Shown in pieces: positions 1 to 7,543 of a stretch of DNA of 15,707 bases (position 1 is its first letter; each line of letters starts with the position of its first letter). The position numbers and the translations under genes were made by a program. Below the pieces are notes generated by a model. The model was not told the origin of the DNA. It made no database searches and saw only the letters and a program-made list of their open reading frames with translations. This DNA comes from CAXSEF01 sp050920955 (GTDB taxonomy: Bacteria > Pseudomonadota > Alphaproteobacteria > Acetobacterales > Acetobacteraceae): positions 1 to 15,707 of the forward strand of contig JBPBQS010000105.1 of NCBI GenBank assembly GCA_050920955.1, given 5' to 3'.

Positions 1-17
1 CCCTGGGCGCAGCCCAT
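1..17 (-). CDS. possible first codons of the gene following the aldolase (partial)
   Basis: An ATG lies 3 bases after the TGA of the aldolase on the minus strand and stays open for the five codons left before the window edge (M-G-C-A-Q). The tight spacing is typical of a coupled downstream gene. Nothing in five codons identifies the product. An isomerase such as MtnA would fit the aldolase context, but that is speculation. Confidence 0.2.
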
Positions 18-20
18 CCG

Positions 21-674
21 TCACGCCGGCAGCACCCCCTGCACCCCGTATCCCCGGAACGCCTCCACCGCCTCCGCCACCTCCGCCTCGTCGAGCAGCA
101 CCGGCCCCAGCGGCAGGCTGTGCCAGTACTGCGCCGCCAGCGTCTCCAGCTCCACCGCCAGCCACAGCGCCCGCTCCAGGCTCGGCCCGCACACGATCGT
201 CCCGTGGTTCGCCAGCAGGCACGCGCTCCGCCCCTCCAGCGCCGCTACCGCATGCGCCGACAGCGCCGCCGACCCGAACAGCGCATACGGCGCGCACCGC
301 ACGTCCCCACCCCCGAATGTCGCGATCATGTAATGACACGCCGGGATCCCCCGCCGCGCGATCGACAGCGCCGTCGCGAACGTCGGGTGGCAGTGCACCA
401 CCGCCGCCATCTCCGGCCTCGCGCGCAGGATATCCAGGTGGAACCGCCACTCCGTCGACGGCCGCAGCGGCCCCGACCAGGCCCCGCCCCCCTCGATCGG
501 CATCGCCGCCACGTCCCCCGCCCGCAGCCGCTCCGGCGCCACCCCCGACGGCGACACCAGCACCGTCCCGCCCCGCCGCAGGCTGACGTTGCCCGACGTC
601 CCCCGGTTCAGCCCCGCCGCCGCCAGCGCCCGGCACGCCTCGACCACCGCCTCCCGATCCGCCGCCTCCGTCAC
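21..674 (-). CDS. class II aldolase, L-fuculose-phosphate aldolase (FucA) type
   Basis: This 217-residue cytosolic, zinc-dependent aldolase cleaves a sugar 1-phosphate to dihydroxyacetone phosphate (DHAP) and an aldehyde. The phosphate-binding loop NRGTSGNVS is at 23-31 and SPSG at 41-44. The catalytic Glu is E75 (STEWRFH), the zinc ligands are H94 and H96 (HCH) and H157 (ANHG), and the FucA-type tyrosine is Y115 (HYMIA). As I recall E. coli FucA numbering (E73, H92, H94, H155, Y113), every position is offset by exactly two, and overall length is close to its 215 residues. The start is GTG at 674-672, preceded by GGGGAGG. An upstream ATG at 746 would translate repeat R1 and is rejected. The true substrate may be fuculose-1-phosphate or 5-methylthioribulose-1-phosphate: FucA-like aldolases serve the DHAP shunt of methylthioadenosine salvage, and mtnP lies in this window. 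The family is certain, the substrate is not. Confidence 0.9.
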   Translation of the reverse strand: MTEAADREAVVEACRALAAAGLNRGTSGNVSLRRGGTVLVSPSGVAPERLRAGDVAAMPIEGGGAWSGPLRPSTEWRFHLDILRARPEMAAVVHCHPTFATALSIARRGIPACHYMIATFGGGDVRCAPYALFGSAALSAHAVAALEGRSACLLANHGTIVCGPSLERALWLAVELETLAAQYWHSLPLGPVLLDEAEVAEAVEAFRGYGVQGVLPA

Positions 675-687
675 GCCCACCTCCCCA

Positions 688-817
688 GAAAGCAAGCATG
701 GGCTCTGCCCAAACCCGCAAAGGGTCCGAGGACCCTTTGATCCCATTTACTTAAGTAATGCGTTCCAAGGGCGCAGCCTTTGGCGGAGTTTGAGGCAGCG
801 CCTCAACCTTGCTTGCC
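688..817. repeat. composite palindromic intergenic element, copy R1
   Basis: A 130-bp element between the SbcC-like gene end and the aldolase start. In order: terminal inverted repeat (AAGCAAG near 690 against CTTGCTT at 808-814); hairpin A 699-711 (TGGGC/GCCCA); hairpin B 718-739 (perfect 10-bp stem); central palindrome TTACTTAAGTAA 747-758; hairpin C 765-783; hairpin D 790-806 (TTGAGGC/GCCTCAA). Linker 711-718 can pair with 783-791 over 8 bp around one bulged A. The stop and last four codons of the SbcC-like gene lie inside it. Bases 687-744 are identical to 10817-10874 in copy R5. Confidence 0.9.
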
Positions 818-3800
818 TTCGAACCCGCAGACGTGCACCGCCCCCCCCGGCAGCTCCCCCACCAGGTCGAGCAGATGCCGGTGGTGCGTCAGCACGATCA
901 CCTGCGTCCCCTCGCTGAGCGGCAGCAGCGCCTGCATCGCCGCCACTGCCCGCCGGTCGTCGAAACTCTGCAGCACGTCGTCCACCAGGAACGGCGGTGA
1001 CGGCCCGGCCGCGACCTCCGCCTCGATCGCCGCCAGCCGCAGCGCCAGGAACAGCTGGTCGCGCGTGCCCTCCGACAGCTCCTCGACCTCGCGCGCCTCC
1101 TCGGGAAACCCGTCCTCCACGGCCACGAGCCGCGCCGCCCGCTTCTCCTCCGCCGGCGCCACCCGCAGTGCGGGATACCGCCCGCCCGTCACCGCCGCGA
1201 ACACCGCCCCGATCCGCGCGGCCAGTGCGTTGTCGCCCCCCGCCTCCACCGCGCGCAGCCCCTCGCGCAGCAGCAGCGCCGCCGCGTGCTGCACCAGCGC
1301 CTCGTCCAGCGAACGCCCCAGCAGCGCCACCGCCGACGCCTGCTGCGCTGCCGCCCGCGACGCGCCGTCCTCTGCCAGCACCCGCTCCAGCGCGTCCGCG
1401 CGCTGCTGGTGCTCCGCCGCCGTCCGGCTCTGCGCCGCGATCGCCAACGCCTGCCGCGCCGCCGCCGCCTCCAGCGCCACCGCCAGCTCGTCCGGCCCCA
1501 CCGCCTCCGCCTCGCGCCGCAGCACGTCGGGCGCCTGCCCTGCCCCCACATCCAGCAGCCGCGCTTCCGCCTCCGCCAGCCCCGCCTCGTGCCGCCGCCG
1601 CTCCCCCGCCAGCCTCAACAGCGCCTCCGCCGCCTCCACCGTATCAGCCCCGGCCATCGCCACCGCCCGCCCCAGCGCCCCGTGCGCCGCCACGAGCGCA
1701 TCCTCCGCCGCCCGATGCTCCTCGAGCGCCTGGTCACGCACCTGCCGCAGCCGCCCCTGCTCCGCCTGCAGCTTGCGCGCCTCCGCCAGCCCCGCCGCCA
1801 GACGCTCCGCCGCCTCCACCGGCAGCAGCGCGCCCAGCCCCGGCGCCCCCAGCCGCGACAGCGCCACCGCCCGGTCCGCGAACGCGGCGCAACGCCGCTC
1901 CATCCCCGCCACCCGCTCGCGCCGCTCCTCCGCGGCCCCCAGCGTCTCGCGCAGCGCCCGGAACAGCTCGAGCACCGCCGCGAACGCCGCCGGCGCCTCG
2001 CCCGCCGGCCGCCCCAGCGCCGTCAGACAGCCGCCCCACTCCGCCTCCCACGCCGCGAGCCGCTCCCGCTCGCCCGCCAGCCGCGCCGCGTCCTGCGCGA
2101 TGCGCCGCGTCACCTCGTCCAGCCGCCCGCCCAGCCCGGCCCGACGCGCCGCCGCCTCGCGCGCCGCCACCACCCCTTGCTCCGCCTCCGCCAGCAGCGC
2201 CGCCAGCCCGCCCGCCGGCACGTCCCGCCCCAGCAGCCCCGCCATCCGCCCCGCCCACCCCGCATGCAGCGCCCGCAGCGCCGCCTCCGCTGCCTCGGCC
2301 TCCTCCGAGGCCGCCGCCGCCGCCAGCGCCGCCTCGCGCAGCCGCAGCACCTCGCGCACGTCCGACGCCCCCGCCCCCTCTCCGAGCCGCAGCGGCGCCA
2401 CCGCCTCGCGCCACCCCGCCCGCGCCGCCTCCGCCCGCGCCCTCTGCCCCTCGGCCGCCTCGTCCGCGCGCCCCACCGCCTGCTCCGCCTGCCCGAGCCT
2501 CAGCCGCGCCTGCAGCAGCCGGTCCAGCCGCGCCGCCTCCTGCACCCTGCGATCCGCCAGCCGGTCCGCCCCCTGCACGGCGCGCACGTACGCCACCGGC
2601 AGCGACGCCTCCCCTGCCCAAGCCCGCGCCGCCTCGCCCGCCCCCGTGGCGTCCGGGTCGAACGCGATCCGCGCCACCAGGTCCCAGCCCCGGTCGCGAT
2701 GCCCCCGCGCCGCCGCGAGCGCCTCCGCCTCCACCGGCGCCTCGCCGGCCACCAGCCCGTCGATCTCCGCGCCCGCCGCGTCCCTGGCCTCGCGCGCCCC
2801 CGCCGCCTCGCGCAGCGCCAGGTCCAGCGCCCGCCCGCCATCCAGCACCTGCTGGTGACGCCGGTCGTACTCCGACGGCAGCTCCGGCCCGAGCGCCCCC
2901 AGCGCCGCCGCCCCGTCCGCCTCCCCCCACCCCGGCACCAGCGCCAGCGCGACCTTCGCCTCCAGCCGACGCGACACAGCCGCGCCTGACGCCGCCGCCA
3001 GCCCGCGCGCCGGATCGCCGCCCTCGCGCACCTCGCGCACCAGCGCCTCCACCGCCCCCTGCTCACGCTCCTGCGGCAGCGCCGCCAGCTCGCCGGCCAG
3101 CGCATCGCGCTCCGCCGCCAGCGCCGCCAACGCCTCCGGCAGCTCCGCCAGCCGCGCCGCCATCCCCGCGTGCCGGTCCAGCAGCGCCTGCGCCTGCGCC
3201 AGCAGCGGCCGCGCCGGCAGCACCAGCCCCTCCCGCGCCACTCCCAGATCGCCCCGCAACGCCGCCGCCTGCCGCTCCGCCGCCGCCAGCTCCCCCGCCA
3301 CCCCCGGCAGGTCGCCCTCGATCTGCCGCACCGTCGCCGCCTCGCGCAGCAGCGCCTCGATCGCCTCCGCCTGCTCCAGCAGCCCCGCATCCGGCGCGAT
3401 CCGCGCCAGCTCCTCCGCATGGCGCTGCAGCGGCGCCGCCCGCGCCCGCACCAGCTCCTCCGACCGCAGCACCGCCTCGCGCGCCGCCGCCAGCGCATCC
3501 CCCAGCGCCTCCGCCAGCACCGGCGCATCCCCGTGCGCCGCAAGCCACTCCTCTGCCTGTTCGCGCTGCCGCAGCAGCGGCCGCGTCGCCCGTATCCGCT
3601 CCAGCTGGCTCAGCGCCGCCCCCAGCGCCGACACCTCCGCCTCCGCCCGCCCGAGCGCGTCGGCCGCCTCCGCCACCCCGCGCTGCCGCTCCTCCCAGTC
3701 CTGCGTCGTCAGCGTCTCCGCCCGCCCGCTCCTGCGCGCCTCCGCCAGCGCGTCCAACCCCCGGTAGAACGGCCGCCCCACCGACTTGCGCTCCGGCGCC

Positions 3801-4312
3801 AGCAGATCGCGCGCCTCGCCGAACCCGCGCTCCAGCTCCCGCGCCCGCCGCAAACCCGACCCCGCCGACAGCAGCGCCTCCGCGAGATCCCCCCCGGTCT
3901 CCAGCAGCTCCCGCCCTCCCGCGCGCAGCCGCTCCGTATCCAGCGAGAACAGCTGCTGCAGCCTTCGCAGATCCGTGCCCCCCAGCAGCCCCGCCAGCAG
4001 CGCCGTCCCGTCCCGCCCCTCGCCGTCGAGCAGCGTGCCGCCATGCCCCTTGCGCCGCACCAGCCGCACCGTCCCGCCCGCCGCGTCGCGCAGCTCCGCC
4101 GTCAGCCGCATCCCCGGATACCCGAAGCGGAATCCCATCCTCGACTGCCCGCCGATGCCGTACAGCAGGTCCGCGAACGCCTGCCGCAGCACCGACTTGC
4201 CCGCCCCGTTCGGCGCCACCAGCAGGTTCAGCCGCCCCGGCCGCGGATCGAGCCGCACCGCCTCGCGCTCGAAGTTCCCGTACCGCTCCAGCACCAGCGA
4301 CTCGAGCCGCAC
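803..4312 (-). CDS. SbcC/YhaN-like coiled-coil AAA ATPase
   Basis: This 1169-residue SMC/Rad50-superfamily ATPase is predicted to work with the nuclease encoded just upstream to open or hold DNA ends in repair. Walker A is APNGAGKS at 33-40, with Ala where the usual first Gly sits. The YhaN-type FRFGYPGM follows at about 100. The ABC signature LSEGTRDQ starts at 1079, Walker B is LVDD at 1109-1112 with Asp after Asp, and the switch-His region is THHRH near 1142. Between the heads lie about 800 residues of Ala/Glu/Arg/Leu-rich helix, predicted coiled coil. I find only three cysteines and no CxxC, so a Rad50/SbcC zinc hook is absent. Translation starts at GTG 4312-4310, touching the TGA of the nuclease (TGAGTG), so the two are translationally coupled. 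The last four residues come from repeat R1. YhaN is the closest family I recognise, and the physiological role is unknown. Confidence 0.88.
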   Translation of the reverse strand: MRLESLVLERYGNFEREAVRLDPRPGRLNLLVAPNGAGKSVLRQAFADLLYGIGGQSRMGFRFGYPGMRLTAELRDAAGGTVRLVRRKGHGGTLLDGEGRDGTALLAGLLGGTDLRRLQQLFSLDTERLRAGGRELLETGGDLAEALLSAGSGLRRARELERGFGEARDLLAPERKSVGRPFYRGLDALAEARRSGRAETLTTQDWEERQRGVAEAADALGRAEAEVSALGAALSQLERIRATRPLLRQREQAEEWLAAHGDAPVLAEALGDALAAAREAVLRSEELVRARAAPLQRHAEELARIAPDAGLLEQAEAIEALLREAATVRQIEGDLPGVAGELAAAERQAAALRGDLGVAREGLVLPARPLLAQAQALLDRHAGMAARLAELPEALAALAAERDALAGELAALPQEREQGAVEALVREVREGGDPARGLAAASGAAVSRRLEAKVALALVPGWGEADGAAALGALGPELPSEYDRRHQQVLDGGRALDLALREAAGAREARDAAGAEIDGLVAGEAPVEAEALAAARGHRDRGWDLVARIAFDPDATGAGEAARAWAGEASLPVAYVRAVQGADRLADRRVQEAARLDRLLQARLRLGQAEQAVGRADEAAEGQRARAEAARAGWREAVAPLRLGEGAGASDVREVLRLREAALAAAAASEEAEAAEAALRALHAGWAGRMAGLLGRDVPAGGLAALLAEAEQGVVAAREAAARRAGLGGRLDEVTRRIAQDAARLAGERERLAAWEAEWGGCLTALGRPAGEAPAAFAAVLELFRALRETLGAAEERRERVAGMERRCAAFADRAVALSRLGAPGLGALLPVEAAERLAAGLAEARKLQAEQGRLRQVRDQALEEHRAAEDALVAAHGALGRAVAMAGADTVEAAEALLRLAGERRRHEAGLAEAEARLLDVGAGQAPDVLRREAEAVGPDELAVALEAAAARQALAIAAQSRTAAEHQQRADALERVLAEDGASRAAAQQASAVALLGRSLDEALVQHAAALLLREGLRAVEAGGDNALAARIGAVFAAVTGGRYPALRVAPAEEKRAARLVAVEDGFPEEAREVEELSEGTRDQLFLALRLAAIEAEVAAGPSPPFLVDDVLQSFDDRRAVAAMQALLPLSEGTQVIVLTHHRHLLDLVGELPGGAVHVCGFEGKQG

Positions 4313-5575
4313 TCAGCCCTCCCCCTCTGCCAGCCGCGCCATCAGCAGCTCGCGCGCCCTCTGCATCAGCTCCTCCGGCACCTCGCCCGCCGCCAGCCGC
4401 ACCGCCGGGTGCGCCTCCCCCAGTGCCTCGCCGACCCCGCCCGCCCGCCCCAGCATCCTCTCCGCGTACGCCTGCAGCGGCCCCGCCAGCGCCGCGGCAT
4501 CCATCCCCTCGATCGAGCGCACCAGCGCCCCGAACGCGTCCGTCCGACCCCGCATCGCCGAGCGGTCCTGCCGCGGCGCCGTCGCCACCTGCACCCCCTC
4601 CAGCCACGCCTCCTCGCCCGCCGCCGCCAGCAGCTCGCTCCGCACCAGCTCGCGCACCTCCCCCGACGCCCCCGCCAGCGCCGCATGCGCCGCACTCGCC
4701 CCCGTCAGCACCACCCGCAGCGCCAGCAGCCGCCCGTCCGCGCGCTCGACCGCAGCCCCCGCCGCCGCCCTTACCAGCGCCATCGCGTCGCCCAGGTCCG
4801 CCGCCCCCGACACATCCACCGCCAGCCGCTCCCAGCGCACCACGTCGAACGCCACGTGCCGCAGCGCCACCCGCCCGTCCCGCACCTCCACCAGAGTGCC
4901 GCCCCGCTCCCCCGGCTCGTTGACGTGGCGCCCCTGCAGGTTGCCCGCGAACACGATCGGCGGGTCGGGATGCAGCTCCCTGCGCGTGTGCACGTGCCCC
5001 AGCGCCCAGTAGTCGTAGCCATGCGCCACCAGCTGCTCGACGGAGCACGGCGCGTAGTTCGCGTGCCCTTCGTGCCCCTCCGCGGCCGTGTGCAGCAGCC
5101 CGATGTTGAACAGGCCCTGTACGGGCGCCGGATACCCCGCCGCCAAGTTCTCCATCATCTCCCGCGTGGAGTAGCTCTGCCCATGCACCGCGACCCCGAT
5201 CTCGGGAAACCCCACCGTCTCCGCCCGGTCGGAGCGCAGAAGCGTCGCCGGCGCCTCCCAGCGCACCTTGCGCGACACCACGCTGTCCGCGTCGTGGTTG
5301 CCGCTGATCGCCACCACCCGGACCCCCGCCCGCGTCAGCCGCGCCACCTGCCCCAGCAGGAAGTGCCCCGTCCGCCAGTCCTTCCAATCCCCGTCGAACA
5401 GGTCCCCCGCGATCACCACCAGCGGCAGCGCCTCGTCCAGCGCGAACTGCACCGCGTTGGCCAGCGCCCTGCGCGACGCCTCGCGGATGCGCATCGCCGG
5501 CGCCTCCGCCTCCAGGCCGCGCAGCGGGCTGTCGAGGTGCAGGTCGGCAAGATGGAGGAAACGCAGCCCGGCCAT
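4313..5575 (-). CDS. SbcD/YhaO-like metallophosphoesterase, DNA repair exonuclease
   Basis: This 420-residue calcineurin-like phosphoesterase is expected to bind two Mn ions and cut DNA when complexed with the adjacent ATPase. The metal and catalytic motifs appear in family order: DLHLDSP at 11-17, GDLFDG at 57-62, GNHDA at 92-96, LLHT with H162, and GHVHTR at 193-198. About 200 more residues form the capping and C-terminal region that in SbcD/Mre11 contacts the ATPase; I see no specific motif there. The start is ATG 5575-5573, with GGGGGG about 6 bases upstream. The gene directly precedes the SbcC/YhaN-like gene with no intergenic base. Repeat R2 fills the space back to rlmH, so this pair probably has its own promoter, but I could not recognise one. 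The family call is firm; the YhaO rather than SbcD assignment rests on the YhaN-like partner. Confidence 0.9.
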   Translation of the reverse strand: MAGLRFLHLADLHLDSPLRGLEAEAPAMRIREASRRALANAVQFALDEALPLVVIAGDLFDGDWKDWRTGHFLLGQVARLTRAGVRVVAISGNHDADSVVSRKVRWEAPATLLRSDRAETVGFPEIGVAVHGQSYSTREMMENLAAGYPAPVQGLFNIGLLHTAAEGHEGHANYAPCSVEQLVAHGYDYWALGHVHTRRELHPDPPIVFAGNLQGRHVNEPGERGGTLVEVRDGRVALRHVAFDVVRWERLAVDVSGAADLGDAMALVRAAAGAAVERADGRLLALRVVLTGASAAHAALAGASGEVRELVRSELLAAAGEEAWLEGVQVATAPRQDRSAMRGRTDAFGALVRSIEGMDAAALAGPLQAYAERMLGRAGGVGEALGEAHPAVRLAAGEVPEELMQRARELLMARLAEGEG

Positions 5576-5594
5576 CGCGAACCCCCCGGAAGAA

Positions 5595-5724
5595 GAAAGC
5601 TAGCATGGGCTCTGCCCAAACCCGCCAAAGGCCTGGAGGCCTTTGGAAACCCATTACTTAAGAGAAAGCGATCCAAGGGCCCAGCCCTAGGCGGAGTTTG
5701 AGGCAGAGCCTCAACCTTGCTTCC
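5595..5724. repeat. composite palindromic intergenic element, copy R2
   Basis: A 130-bp copy between the rlmH stop and the SbcD-like start, in the same orientation as R1. It has hairpin A 5606-5618, hairpin B 5625-5646 (CCAAAGGCCT/AGGCCTTTGG, perfect), central CTTAAG 5657-5662, hairpin C 5673-5691 (one mismatch) and hairpin D 5698-5714. The right end CCTTGCTTCC (5715-5724) touches the rlmH TAG. The left end GAAAGCTAGC (5595-5604) has diverged from GGAAGCAAGG. It probably separates two transcription units. Confidence 0.9.
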
Positions 5725-6180
5725 CTACGGCCGCCCCGCCCGATGGTAAGGGTGCCCTTGCGCGATCGCCCGCGCCCGGTAGAGCTGCTCCGCCAGCATA
5801 ACCCGCGCCAGCATGTGCGGCCAGGTCAGCCGCCCCAGCGACACCGCGTGGTCCGCCCGCGCCACCACCGCCGCCGACAGCCCCTCCGCCCCCCCGATCA
5901 CGAAGCACAGCGGCCGCTGCCCCGCGAGCCACCCGTCCAGCCGCACCGCCAGCGCCTCGCTGTCCACCGCCTCGCCCCCGAGGTCGAGCGCCACCGCGAA
6001 CGATTGCGCCGGCAGCACCGCGAGGATCGCCTCCCCCTCGCGCCGCTTCACCTCTGCGGCAGACCCCTTCGCCTCCGCCAGCTCCGTGACCTCCAGCGCC
6101 GGGCGCAGCCGCACGGCGTAGCGCGCGAACAGCTCCGCCTCCGGCCCCGCCCGCATCCGCCCCACCGCGATCAGGCGCAC
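5725..6180 (-). CDS. rlmH: 23S rRNA pseudouridine-1915 N3-methyltransferase RlmH
   Basis: RlmH is a small SPOUT-class enzyme that uses S-adenosylmethionine to methylate pseudouridine 1915 in helix 69 of 23S rRNA on assembled 70S ribosomes. At 151 residues it is close to the usual 155. The cofactor-knot glycine motif FVIGGAEG is at 93-100. The conserved C-terminal block runs from LTWPHMLARVMLAEQLYRA (about 118 onward) to GHPYHR at 142-147; only a short AGRP tail follows. Translation starts at GTG 6180-6178, 19 bases after the rsfS stop. No strong Shine-Dalgarno is seen, so coupling to rsfS is likely. It is the last gene of proA-nadD-rsfS-rlmH, and its TAG abuts repeat R2, which may end the transcript. 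Confidence 0.96.
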   Translation of the reverse strand: MRLIAVGRMRAGPEAELFARYAVRLRPALEVTELAEAKGSAAEVKRREGEAILAVLPAQSFAVALDLGGEAVDSEALAVRLDGWLAGQRPLCFVIGGAEGLSAAVVARADHAVSLGRLTWPHMLARVMLAEQLYRARAIAQGHPYHRAGRP

Positions 6181-6199
6181 GGGACGCCGCCGGCCGTGG

Positions 6200-6820
6200 T
6201 CAGGCCGGCTCGGCCGACGGCTCCGGCTGCACGGCGTCGACCTCGTCCAGCTCCGCGCCCCACATCCGCTCCAGCGCGTACAGCGTCCGCGCCTCCGGCT
6301 TGAACAGATGGACGATGATGTCGCCGGCGTCGATCAGCACCCAGTCCGAGCCGCCCGCGCCCTCGATCAGCACGCGCTTGACCCCGGCCTTGTGCAGCGA
6401 CTCCTCCAGATGCGTCGCCATCGCGGTGATCTGGCGGTCGGCGAGCCCGGTCGCGATGATCATGCGGTCGGCAAAGCTTGCGCGCCCGGCCAGGTCGAGC
6501 GTGACGATCGCCTCGCCCTTGTCGGCCTCCAGGCTCTCCACGATCACGGCCTGCACGCGGTCGAGCTGCGAGGTTTCTACCGGCGCCTCGCGTGGCTCGA
6601 TCTCCGCGGCCTGCGGACGTGGCCCGGCGGCGGCGGCCTTCTTGCGCGGCGTGCCGAGCGCCTTGGCCGCCTCGGACAGGGCGGCGGGCGGCTTGGGCGA
6701 GCGGCGTTTGGCCGGCTCTCCCGTGGCGCCGCGCGCGGCCTTGCTGGCGGACTCGGCTGGGGGCTTCCTGGCGATCGTCGTTCTCCGTGCAGTGCCGGCC
6801 GACGCGGATCGGCCGATCAT
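6200..6820 (-). CDS. rsfS: ribosomal silencing factor RsfS (Iojap/YbeB family)
   Basis: RsfS binds ribosomal protein L14 and blocks joining of 30S and 50S subunits when nutrients are short. The family domain spans about 84-192: VESLEADKGEAIVTLDL, then FADRMIIATGLADRQ, EGAGGSDWVLIDAGDIIVHLF and YALERMWG. Ahead of it lies an 80-residue segment rich in Ala, Pro, Lys and Arg that looks disordered. RsfS proteins are usually 105-150 residues, so this 206-residue form is long if the chosen start is right. The start is ATG 6820-6818, the only Met before the domain near a sensible place, but no clear Shine-Dalgarno precedes it and a GC hairpin (6833-6849) lies just upstream. The frame remains open to an ATG at 6928. 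It sits between nadD and rlmH, the usual neighbourhood. Confidence 0.9.
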   Translation of the reverse strand: MIGRSASAGTARRTTIARKPPAESASKAARGATGEPAKRRSPKPPAALSEAAKALGTPRKKAAAAGPRPQAAEIEPREAPVETSQLDRVQAVIVESLEADKGEAIVTLDLAGRASFADRMIIATGLADRQITAMATHLEESLHKAGVKRVLIEGAGGSDWVLIDAGDIIVHLFKPEARTLYALERMWGAELDEVDAVQPEPSAEPA

Positions 6821-6832
6821 GATCCAGACACG

Positions 6833-6849
6833 CCCGGGCCGGGCCCGGG
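6833..6849 (-). other. GC hairpin just upstream of the rsfS start
   Basis: CCCGGGC, three bases, GCCCGGG: a perfect 7-bp stem beginning 13 bases before the proposed rsfS ATG, within the 123-base nadD-rsfS gap. In mRNA it could restrict ribosome access or protect an mRNA end. No T-run follows, so it is not a standard intrinsic terminator. It may be chance in such GC-rich DNA. Confidence 0.35.
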
Positions 6850-6943
6850 CAAAGGCTCGCGCCGCACCGGCAGAATCCCGGCCCGCCGCGGCGCATTTCG
6901 CCGCACAAACGCCCGACCCCGCCCCCAAGTCAAACGCCGCGTG

Positions 6944-7537
6944 TCAAACGGCCCAGACGACCCGCCCCGACCCGCGCAACGCGGTGGCCGAAACGCCGAC
7001 CTCGCGCGCCGGCAGGAACACCCACGCCGGGGGCGCCTGGTCCGCCAGCGTGGCCGCCGCCCGCGCCGGAATGCGGCACGCCCGCAACCTTTGCGCCGCC
7101 CGCCCCGCCAGCGCGCGCCGAGTGTAGGAAGGCCGCGGCAGTACCGCAAACGGAACGACCCGCACCAGCTCCGTCCACCGCCGCCACCGCGGCAGCTCCG
7201 CCACGATATCCGCCCCCATCAGCCACACGAACCGCGTGCGCGGAAACCGCCGCCGCAGCGCCCGCAGCGTATCCAGCGTATAGACCGTGCCGAGCCGGCG
7301 CTCGATCCCCGTCGCCACCACCCGCCGCCCGTCCGCAACCGCTTGCGCCGACGCCAGCCGGTCCGCGAACGCCGCCATGCCCCGCCGCGGCTTCAGCGGA
7401 TTGCCCGGCGAAACCATCAGCCACACCTGGTCCAGCCGCAGCCGCCGCAGCGCCAGCTCCGCCACGTGCCGGTGCCCCTCGTGCGCCGGGTTGAACGACC
7501 CCCCCAGCAGCCCGACCCGCGGCCCGCGGCCCGCCAC
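6944..7537 (-). CDS. nadD: nicotinate-nucleotide adenylyltransferase NadD
   Basis: NadD transfers AMP from ATP to nicotinate mononucleotide to give deamido-NAD, the second-last step of NAD synthesis, in the cytosol. The 197-residue protein is of normal length. The nucleotidyltransferase motif GGSFNPAHEGH is at 12-22, containing HEGH. SPGNPLK is at 43-49 and MGADIVAELPRWRRW at 107-121, where most NadD proteins have MGADN-x-FHxW. The C-terminal motif is SATALR at 183-188, equivalent to SSTxIR. The start is GTG 7537-7535, six bases after the proA TAG, so the genes are co-transcribed and probably coupled. An ORF in another frame covers the same bases but has only Gly/Ala-rich composition and was discarded. 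Confidence 0.95.
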   Translation of the reverse strand: MAGRGPRVGLLGGSFNPAHEGHRHVAELALRRLRLDQVWLMVSPGNPLKPRRGMAAFADRLASAQAVADGRRVVATGIERRLGTVYTLDTLRALRRRFPRTRFVWLMGADIVAELPRWRRWTELVRVVPFAVLPRPSYTRRALAGRAAQRLRACRIPARAAATLADQAPPAWVFLPAREVGVSATALRGSGRVVWAV

Positions 7538-7543
7538 CGCAGC

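Noticed and set aside
675..746. A longer aldolase start adding 24 residues
   Set aside because: It reads through repeat R1. GTG 674 has a good Shine-Dalgarno and gives the FucA length and numbering.
997..4923. A 1308-codon plus-strand ORF, mostly Pro/Ala/Arg
   Set aside because: It lies antisense to the SbcC/YhaN-like gene and into the nuclease gene. Its low-complexity composition is what high-GC codon use on the other strand produces, and no domain is visible.
3170..5701. An 843-codon plus-strand ORF rich in Arg, Gln, Pro and His
   Set aside because: Antisense shadow of the nuclease pair. It ends in repeat R2 and has no motif or ribosome binding site.
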